Part shown: positions 1-8,399 of the stretch, in pieces | Layout of the letters: each line of letters starts with the position of its first letter | Position numbering within the stretch: position 1 is the stretch's first letter | Assembly (NCBI GenBank): GCA_002368685.1 | Contig: DFEN01000160.1 | Span: 1 to 22,536, forward strand | Direction of reading: 5' to 3' | Origin: Lachnospiraceae bacterium UBA3801 | GTDB lineage: Bacteria > Bacillota > Clostridia > Lachnospirales > Lachnospiraceae | Length of the DNA stretch: 22,536 nt | The notes under the pieces: model-generated | Told to the model about the DNA's origin: nothing | Seen by the model: only the letters and a program-made list of their open reading frames with translations | Databases searched by the model: none | Program-made: the position numbers and the translations under genes

Positions 1-2
1 TA

Positions 3-1583
3 AATGTTGGTGTGAATCAGCTGGGATATGCTCCTGATGACAGCAAGGTTGCAGTTGTTAAGACGGATACAACAGACGACGAAGAATTCATCGTATGTAA
101 TGCAGATACAAATGAAACTGTTTATGCAGGACTGTTGGGAACGCCTATACATGACTATGGTGCTGATCTTGATGTTAGACCTGCGGATTTCTCCAAGCTT
201 ACAGAGCCAGGTAAATATTATGTATTTACTGCGGAGGGTGCGAGCTATCCATTTGAGATATCTGACACCGTTTATGCGGATCTGTTCAAGGATTCTGTAC
301 TAATGCTTTATAAGCAAAGATGTGGAACCCCACTTAGTGAAGCAGACGGAGGGGCATTTGCTCATCCGGCATGTCATACTACGGAAGCTGTCGTTTATGG
401 TGATGAAGGAACAAAGGTCGATGTAAGTGGTGGCTGGCATGATGCTGGTGACTATGGTAGATATACAGTTTCTACTGCCAAGACAGTCGCAGACCTTCTG
501 AATGGTTATTCTGATTTTATTGTAAATGATGATGATATAGGGATTCCTGAAAGTGGAAATGGTATACCAGACCTTTTGGATGAGGCAAGGGTCGGAATTG
601 ACTGGATGATGAAGATGCAGGACCCTCAGACCGGTGGAGTATATCATAAGGTTTCCTGCCTTGTCTTCCCAGAGACAGTTATGCCTGAAGAGGAGACGGA
701 CGAGCTTGTGCTTGCTCCAATATCTGTTACCGCAACGGGTGATTTTGCCGCAATTATGGCTAGAGCCGGTGTTGTATATAATGAGATAGATCCCGAATTT
801 AGTGAGAAGGCTTTGGAGGCTGCAAACAAGGCGTGGGATTATCTGGAATCTTTAGAAGAATATAAGGGTTACAGGAATCCTAAGGATATAGTTACTGGTG
901 AATATCCGGACGACAATACTCTGGATGAAAGATATTGGGCAGCGGTTGAGCTTTACCTTGCAGGCAACCAGGATATGAAGTCTGTGATCAAGGAAATGTC
1001 GGCGGATGAAAGTCTGGCGGAGGGACTTGGATGGGCTGATATCGGACTATATGCTAATTATGATCTTGCAAAATGCGGCGATGAGGAGCTTTCTGAAATA
1101 GGAAAGAAGTTCATTATGGATGCAGCAAATGAGAAGCTGGAGCAGTCCAAGAAGACAGGTTACTCTCTCGGATTTGGAAGTAACTTCACTTGGGGCAGTA
1201 ACATGAATATTGCAAATGATGGCGAACTGTTCTATATGGCCAGTAAGCTGGATGGAGATAACAAAACTTATTCTGAGCTTGCCGAGAAGCAGCTGGACTA
1301 TATCCTGGGAACTAATGCTCTTGGTTACTGCTTTGTAACTGGTTACGGAACACTATATCCTGAGAATCCACATCACAGACCTTCGCAGGCTGTTGGCGAA
1401 GCGATGAAGGGTATGCTGGTGGGTGGAGCGGATAAGAATCTTGAGGATCCATATGCTATTGCTGTTCTTACAGAGGAAAGCGCGGCCATGTGCTACGTAG
1501 ATAATGCACAGAGCTTTTCTACTAATGAGGTTACCATCTATTGGAACTCTCCAATGATTTATCTTCTCGCTGCCGAGAAATAA
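3..1583 (+). CDS. Glycoside hydrolase family 9 endoglucanase (5' end outside the window)
   Basis: Hydrolyses beta-1,4-glucan chains such as cellulose; GH9 enzymes with this layout are usually secreted, but the N-terminus and any signal peptide lie upstream. The frame is open to the window edge and reads Asn-Val-Gly-Val-Asn-Gln-Leu-Gly-Tyr, the usual beginning of the CelD_N immunoglobulin-like domain, so the GTG at 12 is not taken as the start. Counting from that codon, the Ig-like domain covers roughly residues 1-85 and the (alpha/alpha)6 catalytic domain 90-523. The GH9 signatures are present: GGWHDAGDYGRY with the catalytic aspartates near 144-147, PHHRPS near 453-458, and the C-terminal D497...N505-E506 with the general acid glutamate. 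The protein stops right after the catalytic domain, so there is no C-terminal carbohydrate-binding module or dockerin. The yfhO-like gene follows 26 bp downstream. Confidence 0.93.
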   Translation, partial: NVGVNQLGYAPDDSKVAVVKTDTTDDEEFIVCNADTNETVYAGLLGTPIHDYGADLDVRPADFSKLTEPGKYYVFTAEGASYPFEISDTVYADLFKDSVLMLYKQRCGTPLSEADGGAFAHPACHTTEAVVYGDEGTKVDVSGGWHDAGDYGRYTVSTAKTVADLLNGYSDFIVNDDDIGIPESGNGIPDLLDEARVGIDWMMKMQDPQTGGVYHKVSCLVFPETVMPEEETDELVLAPISVTATGDFAAIMARAGVVYNEIDPEFSEKALEAANKAWDYLESLEEYKGYRNPKDIVTGEYPDDNTLDERYWAAVELYLAGNQDMKSVIKEMSADESLAEGLGWADIGLYANYDLAKCGDEELSEIGKKFIMDAANEKLEQSKKTGYSLGFGSNFTWGSNMNIANDGELFYMASKLDGDNKTYSELAEKQLDYILGTNALGYCFVTGYGTLYPENPHHRPSQAVGEAMKGMLVGGADKNLEDPYAIAVLTEESAAMCYVDNAQSFSTNEVTIYWNSPMIYLLAAEK

Positions 1584-1609
1584 TAATGTAAAATTTGGGA
1601 TAAATATAA

Positions 1610-4249
1610 ATGAAAGAACTAGAATCTAAGGACATAAAAAAAAGAAAAACCTTTTTCGGTCGTAACTGGTCGTGGATCATATCCGCGGCCATTACGGCTG
1701 TCTTTATGCTTATCATGATGATTGCCATGAGCGTTGCGCCCTTCGGTAAAAATGCATTTACTTTGGTAGATAGTATTCATCAGTACATTCCTTTTTTTAG
1801 TATATTGAATGATAAGCTGCATAGAGGAGCGGATCTAAACTATACCTGGAATGTAGGTATGGGTATTAATTTCCGTGCGCTATATCTATACTACATGGCA
1901 TCACCTCTGAATATAATCGTTTATTTCTTTTCGAGAAAAAATCTAATAGCTTTTTTCTCTATTCTTGTGGCTCTCAAGATTACTATTTCTTCAGGGGCAT
2001 TTAGCTTCTATCTATCTAGACGTAGAGGTAAGCCAACTAATAATCTGATGATAGTTGCACTTGGTCTGGCATATGGTCTGAATAACTACATGTGTGGTTA
2101 TTATTGGAATATTATGTGGCTGGACTGTATCATGGTACTGCCACTGATAATCCTCGGATACGAGCAGCTGGTGAAAAAGTCTGATCCTAGACTATATATC
2201 GCCGCACTGTTTTACAGTATGTATTGCAACTACTATATCTCATTTATTATCTGTATATTCCTTGTGCTCTGGTTCTTATGCTCAGGTCATAAGGATGTGA
2301 AGAAGTTCTTTACAGATGGACTTAAGTTTGCGGGCTGTTCGATTCTTGCAGCGGCAATGTCGGCATTCTCTCTTGTGATTGCTTATCTTGGAATCATGAA
2401 GACGTCATCTGCCAAGGCTCCTATGCCTGAATGGAACTGGTATCAGAACTTCTTTGCTATGATCCGGTCTCAATTCATGATAAGTAAGCCGGTAAATATG
2501 GATACCTTTGATGGCAGTGCAAATCTCTACTGCGGAACTATTTGTCTTATACTTCTTTTTATTTATATTTTCTCGGAGAGGATTAGACCTGTCGAGAAGA
2601 TAAGGAAGGCACTGCTGGTGGCATTTCTGCTTCTTAGTATGAATCAGGAACTGCTGAACTTTATATGGCATGGCTTCCACAATCAGTTCGGTATACCTAA
2701 TAGATTTTCTTTTGTATATATTTTCGTGCTGCTGGTTATCAGCTATGACATGATCATTCAACTGAGGAAGACTTCCTATGTAAGTATAGGGTGTGGAGTT
2801 GCAGCTTCCTTTGTGGTTTTGGGCCTCTGCTATAAGTTCGGTGATCTGGATGGCTTTATATCTGATGAAAAGCTTCTTATTCTATCAGTTATTCTCATTT
2901 CTTTATATACTGTAATAATTATCCTGCGCCGCGCGAATACTGTGAGCGTCAAGGCGAATACTATAATCATGGGTGTCTATCTGGCCCTGGAGATTCTGAT
3001 AAATGCAGCCATCGGTATCGGAATGAATGATGTGGCAGATGGTGAATACTATATGCAGTACGCCGACGAGATGCAGGCGGCTACTCAGAAGATAGAGGAG
3101 ATGGAGAAAGGAACGGGGCACTTGTTCTATCGACAGGAGATTTATAATCCGATTATGATGGACGAGACCAGCTTCGATAATATAAAGGGTGTAGGTACAT
3201 TTTGCACTACTGTAAGAGGCGACCTGGTTAAGACTGCGAGTTATCTAGGGCTCTATACGGGCGCGAATGAATTCCTTTATAAGGGTGCTACGCCTGTGAC
3301 GAACGACCTCTTTGGTGTGCGCTATGTTTATATGCGAAAGAATGCTTATTATGCAGGGGTTAGTGACATGGAAAATGTTCTCTCCACCGACAACATGGTT
3401 GTTTACAAGAATGATTCTGCGCTACCTATTGGCTATGCCATCGACAAGGATATAAACAAGTGGAGCTATGCAAATCACAACTGTGCCATGGTCCTGAATC
3501 ATTTTGCAACATATGGAGCGGATATAAGCAATAATATATATAACACTACGAATCCTGATTTTACCGTGTCTGGTACAGGCTGTGACACAGAGTTTAATCC
3601 AAAGTCTCCGAATGTGATTAATTATACAAATGGCAGTGGTAACAATATGTCGATACTGGTTTCATTTATAGTTGATGATCCGGGGAAATATTTCATCAAT
3701 ATAAGAGGAAACTATATGCAGACAGTTAGCTACAGCCTGAATGGTCTGAAGAAGGGTTCGGATAGATACCAGACTCAGCTGATGGATCTGGGAGAACTGG
3801 TGAAGGGCGATCTGGTAACCCTTGAGATAAAGTTTAGCAAGGGATGTTCAGCTTCGGGTTCTCTTACGGTTTATACTTCTGTTCTTGACCGAGATGCACT
3901 TACTGCTTTTCGTGCTGAGATGACGAAGCGTGGAATGGAGGTTACTGAAGTAAAGGATGATTACGTAAAGGGTAACATTAGTCTGGAGGAAGATCAGCTG
4001 ATAATGACCTCTATACCTTACGACGAAGGATGGACTGCATATGTCGATGGAGAAGAGGTCGAGATAGAGAAACTGGCAGGGGCATTTATCGGTATAGATG
4101 CAGGTCCGGGACATCATGATATTGAACTCAAATTTAGCCCTGAGGGTACGAAGGAAGGTCTTATAGTTAGCGGATTTGCCTGGTTAGTTTACATAGTACT
4201 TTTTATCTATATAATTCGCCAAAAAAGCCGAAGAAAAGCTAAACATTGA
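1610..4249 (+). CDS. YfhO family multi-membrane-span glycosyltransferase-like protein
   Basis: An 879-residue integral membrane protein of the bacterial YfhO family (GT-C fold). Characterised Firmicutes relatives add sugars to lipoteichoic acid or related polymers at the outer membrane face; the substrate here is unknown. A first membrane segment lies at about residues 20-43, followed by the extracytoplasmic loop with Asp54 in VDSIHQYIPFF, the expected GT-C acidic position. About ten more hydrophobic segments follow to near residue 480. The C-terminal third is soluble and ends with the family-typical stretch around YDEGWTAYVDGE (about residues 804-815), then one last membrane segment and a basic tail. 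Full family length, no breaks. The ribosome site before the ATG is weak. It may be transcribed with the preceding cellulase gene, 26 bp away; no terminator separates them. Confidence 0.88.
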   Translation: MKELESKDIKKRKTFFGRNWSWIISAAITAVFMLIMMIAMSVAPFGKNAFTLVDSIHQYIPFFSILNDKLHRGADLNYTWNVGMGINFRALYLYYMASPLNIIVYFFSRKNLIAFFSILVALKITISSGAFSFYLSRRRGKPTNNLMIVALGLAYGLNNYMCGYYWNIMWLDCIMVLPLIILGYEQLVKKSDPRLYIAALFYSMYCNYYISFIICIFLVLWFLCSGHKDVKKFFTDGLKFAGCSILAAAMSAFSLVIAYLGIMKTSSAKAPMPEWNWYQNFFAMIRSQFMISKPVNMDTFDGSANLYCGTICLILLFIYIFSERIRPVEKIRKALLVAFLLLSMNQELLNFIWHGFHNQFGIPNRFSFVYIFVLLVISYDMIIQLRKTSYVSIGCGVAASFVVLGLCYKFGDLDGFISDEKLLILSVILISLYTVIIILRRANTVSVKANTIIMGVYLALEILINAAIGIGMNDVADGEYYMQYADEMQAATQKIEEMEKGTGHLFYRQEIYNPIMMDETSFDNIKGVGTFCTTVRGDLVKTASYLGLYTGANEFLYKGATPVTNDLFGVRYVYMRKNAYYAGVSDMENVLSTDNMVVYKNDSALPIGYAIDKDINKWSYANHNCAMVLNHFATYGADISNNIYNTTNPDFTVSGTGCDTEFNPKSPNVINYTNGSGNNMSILVSFIVDDPGKYFINIRGNYMQTVSYSLNGLKKGSDRYQTQLMDLGELVKGDLVTLEIKFSKGCSASGSLTVYTSVLDRDALTAFRAEMTKRGMEVTEVKDDYVKGNISLEEDQLIMTSIPYDEGWTAYVDGEEVEIEKLAGAFIGIDAGPGHHDIELKFSPEGTKEGLIVSGFAWLVYIVLFIYIIRQKSRRKAKH

Positions 4250-4250
4250 A

Positions 4251-4279
4251 TTGACCGATAACACAAAAAAAAGTATAAT
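4251..4279 (+). promoter_or_regulatory. Sigma-A type promoter of the hybrid kinase gene
   Basis: TTGACC at 4251-4256 and TATAAT at 4274-4279 are separated by exactly 17 bp. The site begins just after the yfhO stop codon and lies about 50 bp before the kinase start, so the kinase is likely transcribed on its own. Confidence 0.8.
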
Positions 4280-4330
4280 CTAGTAAGTTGGATAACAATC
4301 ATTTTATGATCAAGATAAAGGGGTGGAAAG

Positions 4331-6103
4331 ATGGACAAGCTTAAGAACATGGAGCCAAAGAAGCTGGGCATTATCACGGCAGCTGTGGTGGCTGTTCTGG
4401 GGATAGTAGCGGCAGTTGTATCAAAGAATATAATAGTTGGTATAATAGTTGCTGTACTTCAGGCAGCTATCGTTTTCTTTATTATTAATTCAGGTTCCGA
4501 ACAGGCACAGGAGAAGACACAGAGTGATAAATATAGAAAGCTCTTCAAGAATCTTCCTATAGGATTTGCACAGGCAAAGATTCTTATAGATCCTGCCGGA
4601 GATGTTACAGGATATCAGGTAGAGGATGCAAATAATACATTTGCAAGCTACTTCAACCTTGACAAAGAAGAGTTTATCGGTAAGGTTCTTGGCGACAGTC
4701 ATATAGAAGTCCTTCAGGATATAAATGCCTGGTTCAAGGCTTACAACACATCTGGTACTAAGGAAGGGGACCTGATGGATGTTGAGATAACTATGGAGAA
4801 GCTCGGCAAGATCTTCAACACAGTTATGTACAAGTCTGAGGCGGATTACATCAACATGGTTGTAATCGATGTAACAGAGCAGAAGGAAACAGAGGCAAAG
4901 CTTTCACGAGCTATCGAGGATGCAAATGCTGCATACAAGACACAGGCTGAGTTCCTTGCAAATATGAGTCATGAGATTCGTACACCTATCAATGGTATCC
5001 TTGGAATGATTCAGCTTACACTTATGGCGGATGATCTTCAGGCAGACTACAGAGACAATCTGATAACAGCTAAAAACTGTGCAGATAACCTTCTCAGACT
5101 TATCAATGATATCCTTGATATTAGTAAGCTTGAGGCTGGTAAATATAAGATTAAGGAAGAGATATGTGACATTAAGGCATATATCGAGGAAACAGTTGCA
5201 GCTCATGTTCCTGCAGCTAACGGTAAGAATATTGCACTTGATTTATCCTTTGGTAATAACATTCCTAAGCTGGTTCGTGCAGACGGACAGCGTATACAGC
5301 AGGTGCTTAACTGTCTCTTATCAAATGCCATAAAGTTCACGTCTGATGGTGGCGTAAGAGTTAAGATAGCAACTATAGATGACTCGGATGAAAATGTAAA
5401 GCTTCGTATAGCAGTTGCAGATACTGGTATCGGTATATCAGATGCAAATATGAGTAAGCTCTTCGTTAGATTCTCTCAGGTAGATGGATCTGATACACGT
5501 AAATATGGTGGTTCTGGACTGGGACTTGTTATCTCAAAGCAGATAACAGAGCTGATGAACGGTACTATATCGGTACAGAGTAAGGAAGGAATTGGTTCTA
5601 CATTTATCGCTGAGATTCCTGTTAAGGTTGTTAAGGCAGCTGAGATGGAAGTTCAGGAAGAGGTTAAGAAGGACGATCCAGCACTCTACTCAATTAATAA
5701 TGCAAATGGTAAGAATGCACGTATCCTTGTGGCTGAGGATGAGCCTGTAAATCAGCAGGTTATCGGAAAGCTTCTCGGTATGGCAGGCTTCTCCTACGAT
5801 ATAGCTGAGAATGGTGAAAAAGCTGTTGAGCTCTACAAAGAGAAGAGCTACGACGCGGCTCTCTTCGATGTTCAGATGCCTATTATGGATGGTATAGCAG
5901 CTACTCAGGAGATTCGTAAGATTGAGGCTGAGAATCACAAGCCAAGACTTCCAATCATCGCTGTAACAGCCAGAGCTATGTTTGGTGATAAGGAAAGAAT
6001 CATGCAGAATCAGCTGGATGACTATATCGCAAAGCCATATAACCTGAATACAGTTGTTGATACACTTAATAAGTATATCGAGAAGGATGAGAAGAGGGAC
6101 TGA
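4331..6103 (+). CDS. Hybrid sensor histidine kinase / response regulator
   Basis: Membrane-anchored signal transducer of 590 residues. Two close hydrophobic segments at about 13-30 and 34-53 form an N-terminal hairpin with almost no external loop, so the signal is probably sensed in the membrane or cytoplasm. A PAS-like domain covers about 66-185. HisKA holds the phosphorylated His214 in FLANMSHEIRTPINGILGM. The ATPase domain has the N box around SNAIKF (331-336), DTGIGI (364-369) and GGSGLGL (393-399). The C-terminal receiver (about 464-582) has E469/D470, phospho-acceptor Asp513 in LFDVQMPIMDG, Thr546 and Lys568. There is no HPt domain and no adjacent output regulator, so phosphate must pass to a protein encoded elsewhere. 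The start has a GGGGTGG ribosome site; its own promoter is upstream and a terminator follows. Confidence 0.92.
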   Translation: MDKLKNMEPKKLGIITAAVVAVLGIVAAVVSKNIIVGIIVAVLQAAIVFFIINSGSEQAQEKTQSDKYRKLFKNLPIGFAQAKILIDPAGDVTGYQVEDANNTFASYFNLDKEEFIGKVLGDSHIEVLQDINAWFKAYNTSGTKEGDLMDVEITMEKLGKIFNTVMYKSEADYINMVVIDVTEQKETEAKLSRAIEDANAAYKTQAEFLANMSHEIRTPINGILGMIQLTLMADDLQADYRDNLITAKNCADNLLRLINDILDISKLEAGKYKIKEEICDIKAYIEETVAAHVPAANGKNIALDLSFGNNIPKLVRADGQRIQQVLNCLLSNAIKFTSDGGVRVKIATIDDSDENVKLRIAVADTGIGISDANMSKLFVRFSQVDGSDTRKYGGSGLGLVISKQITELMNGTISVQSKEGIGSTFIAEIPVKVVKAAEMEVQEEVKKDDPALYSINNANGKNARILVAEDEPVNQQVIGKLLGMAGFSYDIAENGEKAVELYKEKSYDAALFDVQMPIMDGIAATQEIRKIEAENHKPRLPIIAVTARAMFGDKERIMQNQLDDYIAKPYNLNTVVDTLNKYIEKDEKRD

Positions 6104-6168
6104 TAGTCTGACGGGCGTTTAGTTAATAATACGTCTAGTAATTAATAGAATATAGTGATGATTTAATG

Positions 6169-6212
6169 AACAGATACTTTTGAGGGAAACCTCGAGGGTA
6201 TCTGTTTTTTTG
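6169..6212 (+). terminator. Rho-independent terminator after the hybrid kinase gene
   Basis: The arms AACAGATAC (6169-6177) and GTATCTGTT (6198-6206) pair perfectly, with an inner GAGG-GAAA-CCTC helix capped by a GNRA loop at 6182-6193. A run of T residues follows to 6212. Confidence 0.88.
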
Positions 6213-6545
6213 TTTGAATTTTATGGTTTACATTTTTCGGGATGCTCGAAATCCTTTCGTCGGTTTTAACAAAGAGTGGGGTAATAATAGACAATTCATA
6301 ATTTTTTAGTGACCGTTTCTGCTTATCTTATCTGATTCTGTTCTTAACTTCGTCAAAAGTAGTCAAAAATCGCGCAACAAATCCAAGCATTTTTTTTAAA
6401 GAATCTAGTATTTCTGCGGGTTTTTGGAAAAATAGCAGGCAAAATGCTACAAAACCAAGCGCTACATAATCGAGCATTTCTTGGGTGGTTAGCCCTATTT
6501 CCTGGTGGTAGTCTAGTAGCAATCACTTCGAGAAAGGAGAAAGGA
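6213..6545. other. Intergenic stretch before the Tad genes
   Basis: No plus-strand gene is convincing. A minus-strand frame at 6328-6477 (49 codons from ATG) encodes a hydrophobic segment (VALGFVAFCLLFF) followed by a basic amphipathic tail, but it has no recognisable ribosome site and is not called as a gene. The end of the stretch carries the strong AGAAAGGAGAAAGG ribosome site of the next gene. Confidence 0.5.
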
Positions 6546-7508
6546 ATGAAGACCTACCGGGTAGGCATCTGTGACGCGGATCTGGACTATGCGACAGCAC
6601 TTATGGACTACATAAATGCTGCTCCAGAAAATAGATTAAGAGTTATCGCATTTTCGGGAATAAATGCAGTTAAGGATTATCTAAGTGTTCAGGATCTGGA
6701 CTTATTACTAACAGATGATATTACTGACTGTGACGAAGGAGACGAGGGACTAAGTTTACAAAGTGTACGAGTTATACCGCTATCAGAATATAGAGACTGT
6801 GCAGATGGCTGGAGAGATGAAAGTTCGCAGGAAGCGTACATTTATAAATATCAGAATGCCCAAATGATAATCAGGAGTCTAAGTAGTTTTTTAACTCAGA
6901 GGAGTCAAAACAGACGTCAGATATCCAGGACTATCGCGGTGTATTCGCCCCTTGGAAGATGTGGAAAAACCCGACTCGCAGGAACGATAGCAGCAAATGA
7001 CGAAGTGAGAGGCGGACTCTATGTCTCGATGGAGACATTTGGGGAGCGGCCAGACCTGCTGGATAGTAATATTTTCTATTTGATTAAGTCAGAATCGCCT
7101 GAGCTTGAGGAAGTCATTTCAAGGCAGATCGAGTTGGATAATGGTATCTACAGACTTTATTTATCGAGTTCATTTTTAGATACACGCGATGTTTCATTTG
7201 AAGATATGGAAATGCTTATTAAATGTCTTCTCAAGTCTGGGAGATTTACTAGTCTTGTTTTCGATATAGGTTCAGCAGCTATAGCTGATATGAGGATTCT
7301 CTCTTTGTTTGATCAGATATATATGCCGGTTCTTAGTGACGATGTATCTATTAGAAAGGTTGATGTTTTTACAAAGCTTATCAAGGCAATGGGGGTCAGA
7401 AATATACTGACTAGACTTGTGAAGCTTGAGCTTCCTGATGCTGAGGAAAACAGTAGTGAGATGGTTGCAGCACTATGGAAAGCGAGAAATGATGGAGGGC
7501 TGGATTAA
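6546..7508 (+). CDS. TadZ/CpaE-like pilus assembly ATPase
   Basis: Likely polar-localisation ATPase of a Tad (Flp/type IVc) pilus machine, acting on the cytoplasmic side together with the TadA motor encoded next. Residues 1-110 form a degenerate receiver-like domain (VGICDADLDYATAL), as in TadZ proteins. From about 128 a MinD/ParA-like fold begins: the P-loop reads SPLGRCGKTRLA (K141, T142), a deviant Walker A without the usual KGG. FDIGS near 242-246 and the IYMPVLSD strand near 260-267 fit the later nucleotide-fold elements. The ATG at 6546 is chosen over an in-frame ATG at 6444 because of the strong AAAGGAG-AAAGG site just before it; the longer form would add an unrelated leader. It lies 9 bp before tadA, clearly one operon. 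Family call is fairly sure; exact subtype less so. Confidence 0.75.
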   Translation: MKTYRVGICDADLDYATALMDYINAAPENRLRVIAFSGINAVKDYLSVQDLDLLLTDDITDCDEGDEGLSLQSVRVIPLSEYRDCADGWRDESSQEAYIYKYQNAQMIIRSLSSFLTQRSQNRRQISRTIAVYSPLGRCGKTRLAGTIAANDEVRGGLYVSMETFGERPDLLDSNIFYLIKSESPELEEVISRQIELDNGIYRLYLSSSFLDTRDVSFEDMEMLIKCLLKSGRFTSLVFDIGSAAIADMRILSLFDQIYMPVLSDDVSIRKVDVFTKLIKAMGVRNILTRLVKLELPDAEENSSEMVAALWKARNDGGLD

Positions 7509-7517
7509 CTGGAAAGA

Positions 7518-8399
7518 ATGGAAGAAGGTTTAAAGAATAAGCTTCGGACCAGTGTTTTGGAGCAGATAGATCTAAGTGGTGAGATAAGAGATGAGGATGT
7601 AAGCAGACTGATAGATGGTTGTATTGTTAGCGAATCTATGCAGGGGTACATACCGCTCAGGGAGAAGCTCGAGCTTAGACGGGAGATATTTAATTCTATT
7701 AGAAAGCTAGATGTTTTGTCAGAGCTACTTGATGAAGATGAAATAACAGAAATCATGATAAATGGTCCAGATGACATTTTCTATGAGAAGGCTGGAAGGA
7801 TGTACAAGTCTTCTAAGAAATTTGAGACCAGTGAAAGATTAATGAGTGTAATTCAGCAGATTGCAGCTGAGGCAAACAGGATGGTCAATGAGTCTAGTCC
7901 CATTTTGGATTTGGTGTTAAGGGATGGCTCTAGAGTGAATATTGTTCTGAAGGGAATCTCTGTGGACGGTGCAGCCGTGACTATTAGAAAGTTCCCGAAG
8001 GAAATAATGGGAATGAAAAAATTGATAGAGCTTGGGGCTATTGATGAAAAGACAGCAGGATTTTTAGGTCTACTTGTGAAGGCTGGTTATAACATTTTCA
8101 TTTCGGGCGGTACCGGTGCTGGAAAAACGACATTCCTAAATGCACTTACTGAATATATCCCCAGTGAGGAGCGCTTGGTGACGATAGAGGATAGTGCAGA
8201 GTTGCAGATAAGAGGGATAGACAATCTGGTCCGGCTTGAAGCGAGAAATGCAAATATTGAAGGAAGGAACGAGATAACGATTCGTGATCTTATTAAGTGC
8301 AGTCTCCGCATGCGTCCCTCCCGGATAATTGTTGGCGAGGTCCGTGACGCAGCGGCGATAGATATGCTTCAAGCTATGAATACCGGACATCTTCGTTGA
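7518..8399 (+). CDS. tadA: TadA/CpaF secretion ATPase, truncated by an inserted element
   Basis: Hexameric motor ATPase of the VirB11/PilT superfamily that powers assembly of Tad (Flp) pili. Visible parts are the N-terminal CpaF domain (about 65-190, with TEIMINGPDDIFYE), Walker A GGTGAGKTT at 197-205, Asp box TIEDSAELQI at 222-231, and Walker B RIIVGEVRD at 269-277. The arginine-rich segment around LVRLEARNANIEG is also present. The reading frame follows the family exactly up to Met-Asn-Thr-Gly-His (287-291), then gives Leu-Arg and a stop. Intact homologues continue with the GSxxTxHANS histidine box and about 80-100 further residues, so this product should be inactive or unstable. The break coincides with the 3' end of the opposing recombinase gene. 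Best read as a host pilus gene split by integration. Confidence 0.88.
   Translation: MEEGLKNKLRTSVLEQIDLSGEIRDEDVSRLIDGCIVSESMQGYIPLREKLELRREIFNSIRKLDVLSELLDEDEITEIMINGPDDIFYEKAGRMYKSSKKFETSERLMSVIQQIAAEANRMVNESSPILDLVLRDGSRVNIVLKGISVDGAAVTIRKFPKEIMGMKKLIELGAIDEKTAGFLGLLVKAGYNIFISGGTGAGKTTFLNALTEYIPSEERLVTIEDSAELQIRGIDNLVRLEARNANIEGRNEITIRDLIKCSLRMRPSRIIVGEVRDAAAIDMLQAMNTGHLR
8374..8399. other. Left attachment junction of the integrated element within tadA
   Basis: Host tadA sequence is recognisable through the codons for MNTGH (8378-8392) and foreign afterwards. The recombinase gene on the other strand ends inside this segment: its last codons, Glu-Asp-Val-Arg-Tyr-Ser-stop, are read across the junction. 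A recombination junction directly at the 3' end of a large serine recombinase gene is usual for such elements. The exact crossover dinucleotide cannot be fixed without the empty site or the right junction. Confidence 0.7.

Noticed and set aside
300..829. Minus-strand frames within the cellulase gene
   Set aside because: They lie opposite a clear GH9 coding region, lack ribosome sites and have no recognisable protein features.
6444..6545. Longer N-terminus for the TadZ-like protein
   Set aside because: The extra residues show no family similarity and a strong ribosome site immediately precedes the ATG at 6546.
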